Source of the DNA: Selaginella moellendorffii
Lineage: Eukaryota > Streptophyta > Lycopodiopsida > Selaginellales > Selaginellaceae
DNA: 64,000 nucleotides
NCBI RefSeq assembly: GCF_000143415.4
Contig: NW_003314265.1
Location: 540,707-604,706 of the forward strand
Reading direction: 5' to 3'
Position 1 is the first letter of the stretch. Every line of letters begins with the position of its first letter. Both the position numbers and the translations under genes were made by a program. This document shows positions 63,981 through 64,000 of this stretch, in pieces. The notes under the pieces were generated by a model that searched no databases, had not been told where the DNA came from, and saw only the letters and a list, made by a program, of their open reading frames with translations.

Positions 63981-64000
63981 AAATGAGGAGTAGTTTTGAT

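Larger units (their letters stand above)
62054..64000. other. AT-rich region without genes, with dispersed repeat copies
   Basis: Leader of the minus-strand peptidase, then from about 62095 very AT-rich sequence like the islands at 29-35 and 50-51 kb. No ORF with protein character. Three copies of the dispersed repeat are listed separately. Confidence 0.6.

Noticed and set aside
1-64000. tRNA, rRNA or CRISPR features
   Set aside because: No TTCGA-type T-arm with a matching acceptor stem, no rRNA-like stretch and no regular spaced repeats were seen. GTTCGAATCC-like strings near 32270 lie inside the CBR exon.

Overview
The window looks like nuclear DNA from a land plant with an unusually compact genome, most like a lycophyte such as Selaginella (inference). 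It carries plant-specific families: NPH3, GRAS, AP2/ERF, MLO, PPR, a Rubisco-activase-like ATPase, a nodulin-like MFS carrier and a GDSL lipase. Most genes are split by very short GT-AG introns of about 50-60 nt that can be placed by eye, because joining them restores conserved domains in frame. Neighbouring genes are often only 90-250 bp apart.

Layout: 1-2.35 kb is weakly coding and holds a perfect 31-bp inverted repeat. 2.35-4.8 kb is an NPH3/RPT2-like BTB protein (-). 6.3-9.3 kb is an ABC1K3-like plastid atypical kinase (-). 9.6-11.9 kb is an intronless PPR protein. 12.5-13.6 kb is a group-IX-like ERF. 13.9-17.4 kb holds three small-intron genes: an alkaline-ceramidase-like membrane protein, a plastid membrane protein, and a pKIWI502-like oxidoreductase. 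17.4-22 kb is decayed sequence plus a diverged IMPACT/YigZ-like gene (-). 22.5-23.5 kb is a YqgF/RuvX-like nuclease (-). 24.4-25.1 kb is a DREB-like AP2 protein. 25.2-27.1 kb is a nodulin-like MFS protein (-).

27.7-36.7 kb holds two paralogous LISCL-type GRAS genes. They are separated by a ~6-kb AT-rich island that contains a truncated cytochrome b5 reductase gene, a dispersed repeat, and an intronless, AT-rich gene for a secreted protein with a bulb-lectin-like C-terminus and an unrecognised Cys-containing N-terminal domain.

37.1-49.9 kb is a dense plus-strand run: FANCM helicase, Rubisco-activase-like protein (with a predicted 10-nt microexon), two tandem MLO genes, and a CMC1-like twin CX9C protein. 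49.9-52.5 kb is a second AT-rich island with a broken paralogue of the lectin-like gene. 52.6-62.1 kb holds a receptor-like kinase (-), a flavin monooxygenase, a GDSL esterase/lipase and a glutamate carboxypeptidase II/AMP1-like peptidase (-). The last 1.9 kb is AT-rich with three copies of the same dispersed repeat.

The genes are mostly unrelated housekeeping, signalling and photosynthesis-associated loci, not a pathway cluster. The least explained component is the AT-rich-island lectin-like family together with the repeat found beside one member. All gene models are by-eye predictions without transcript evidence.
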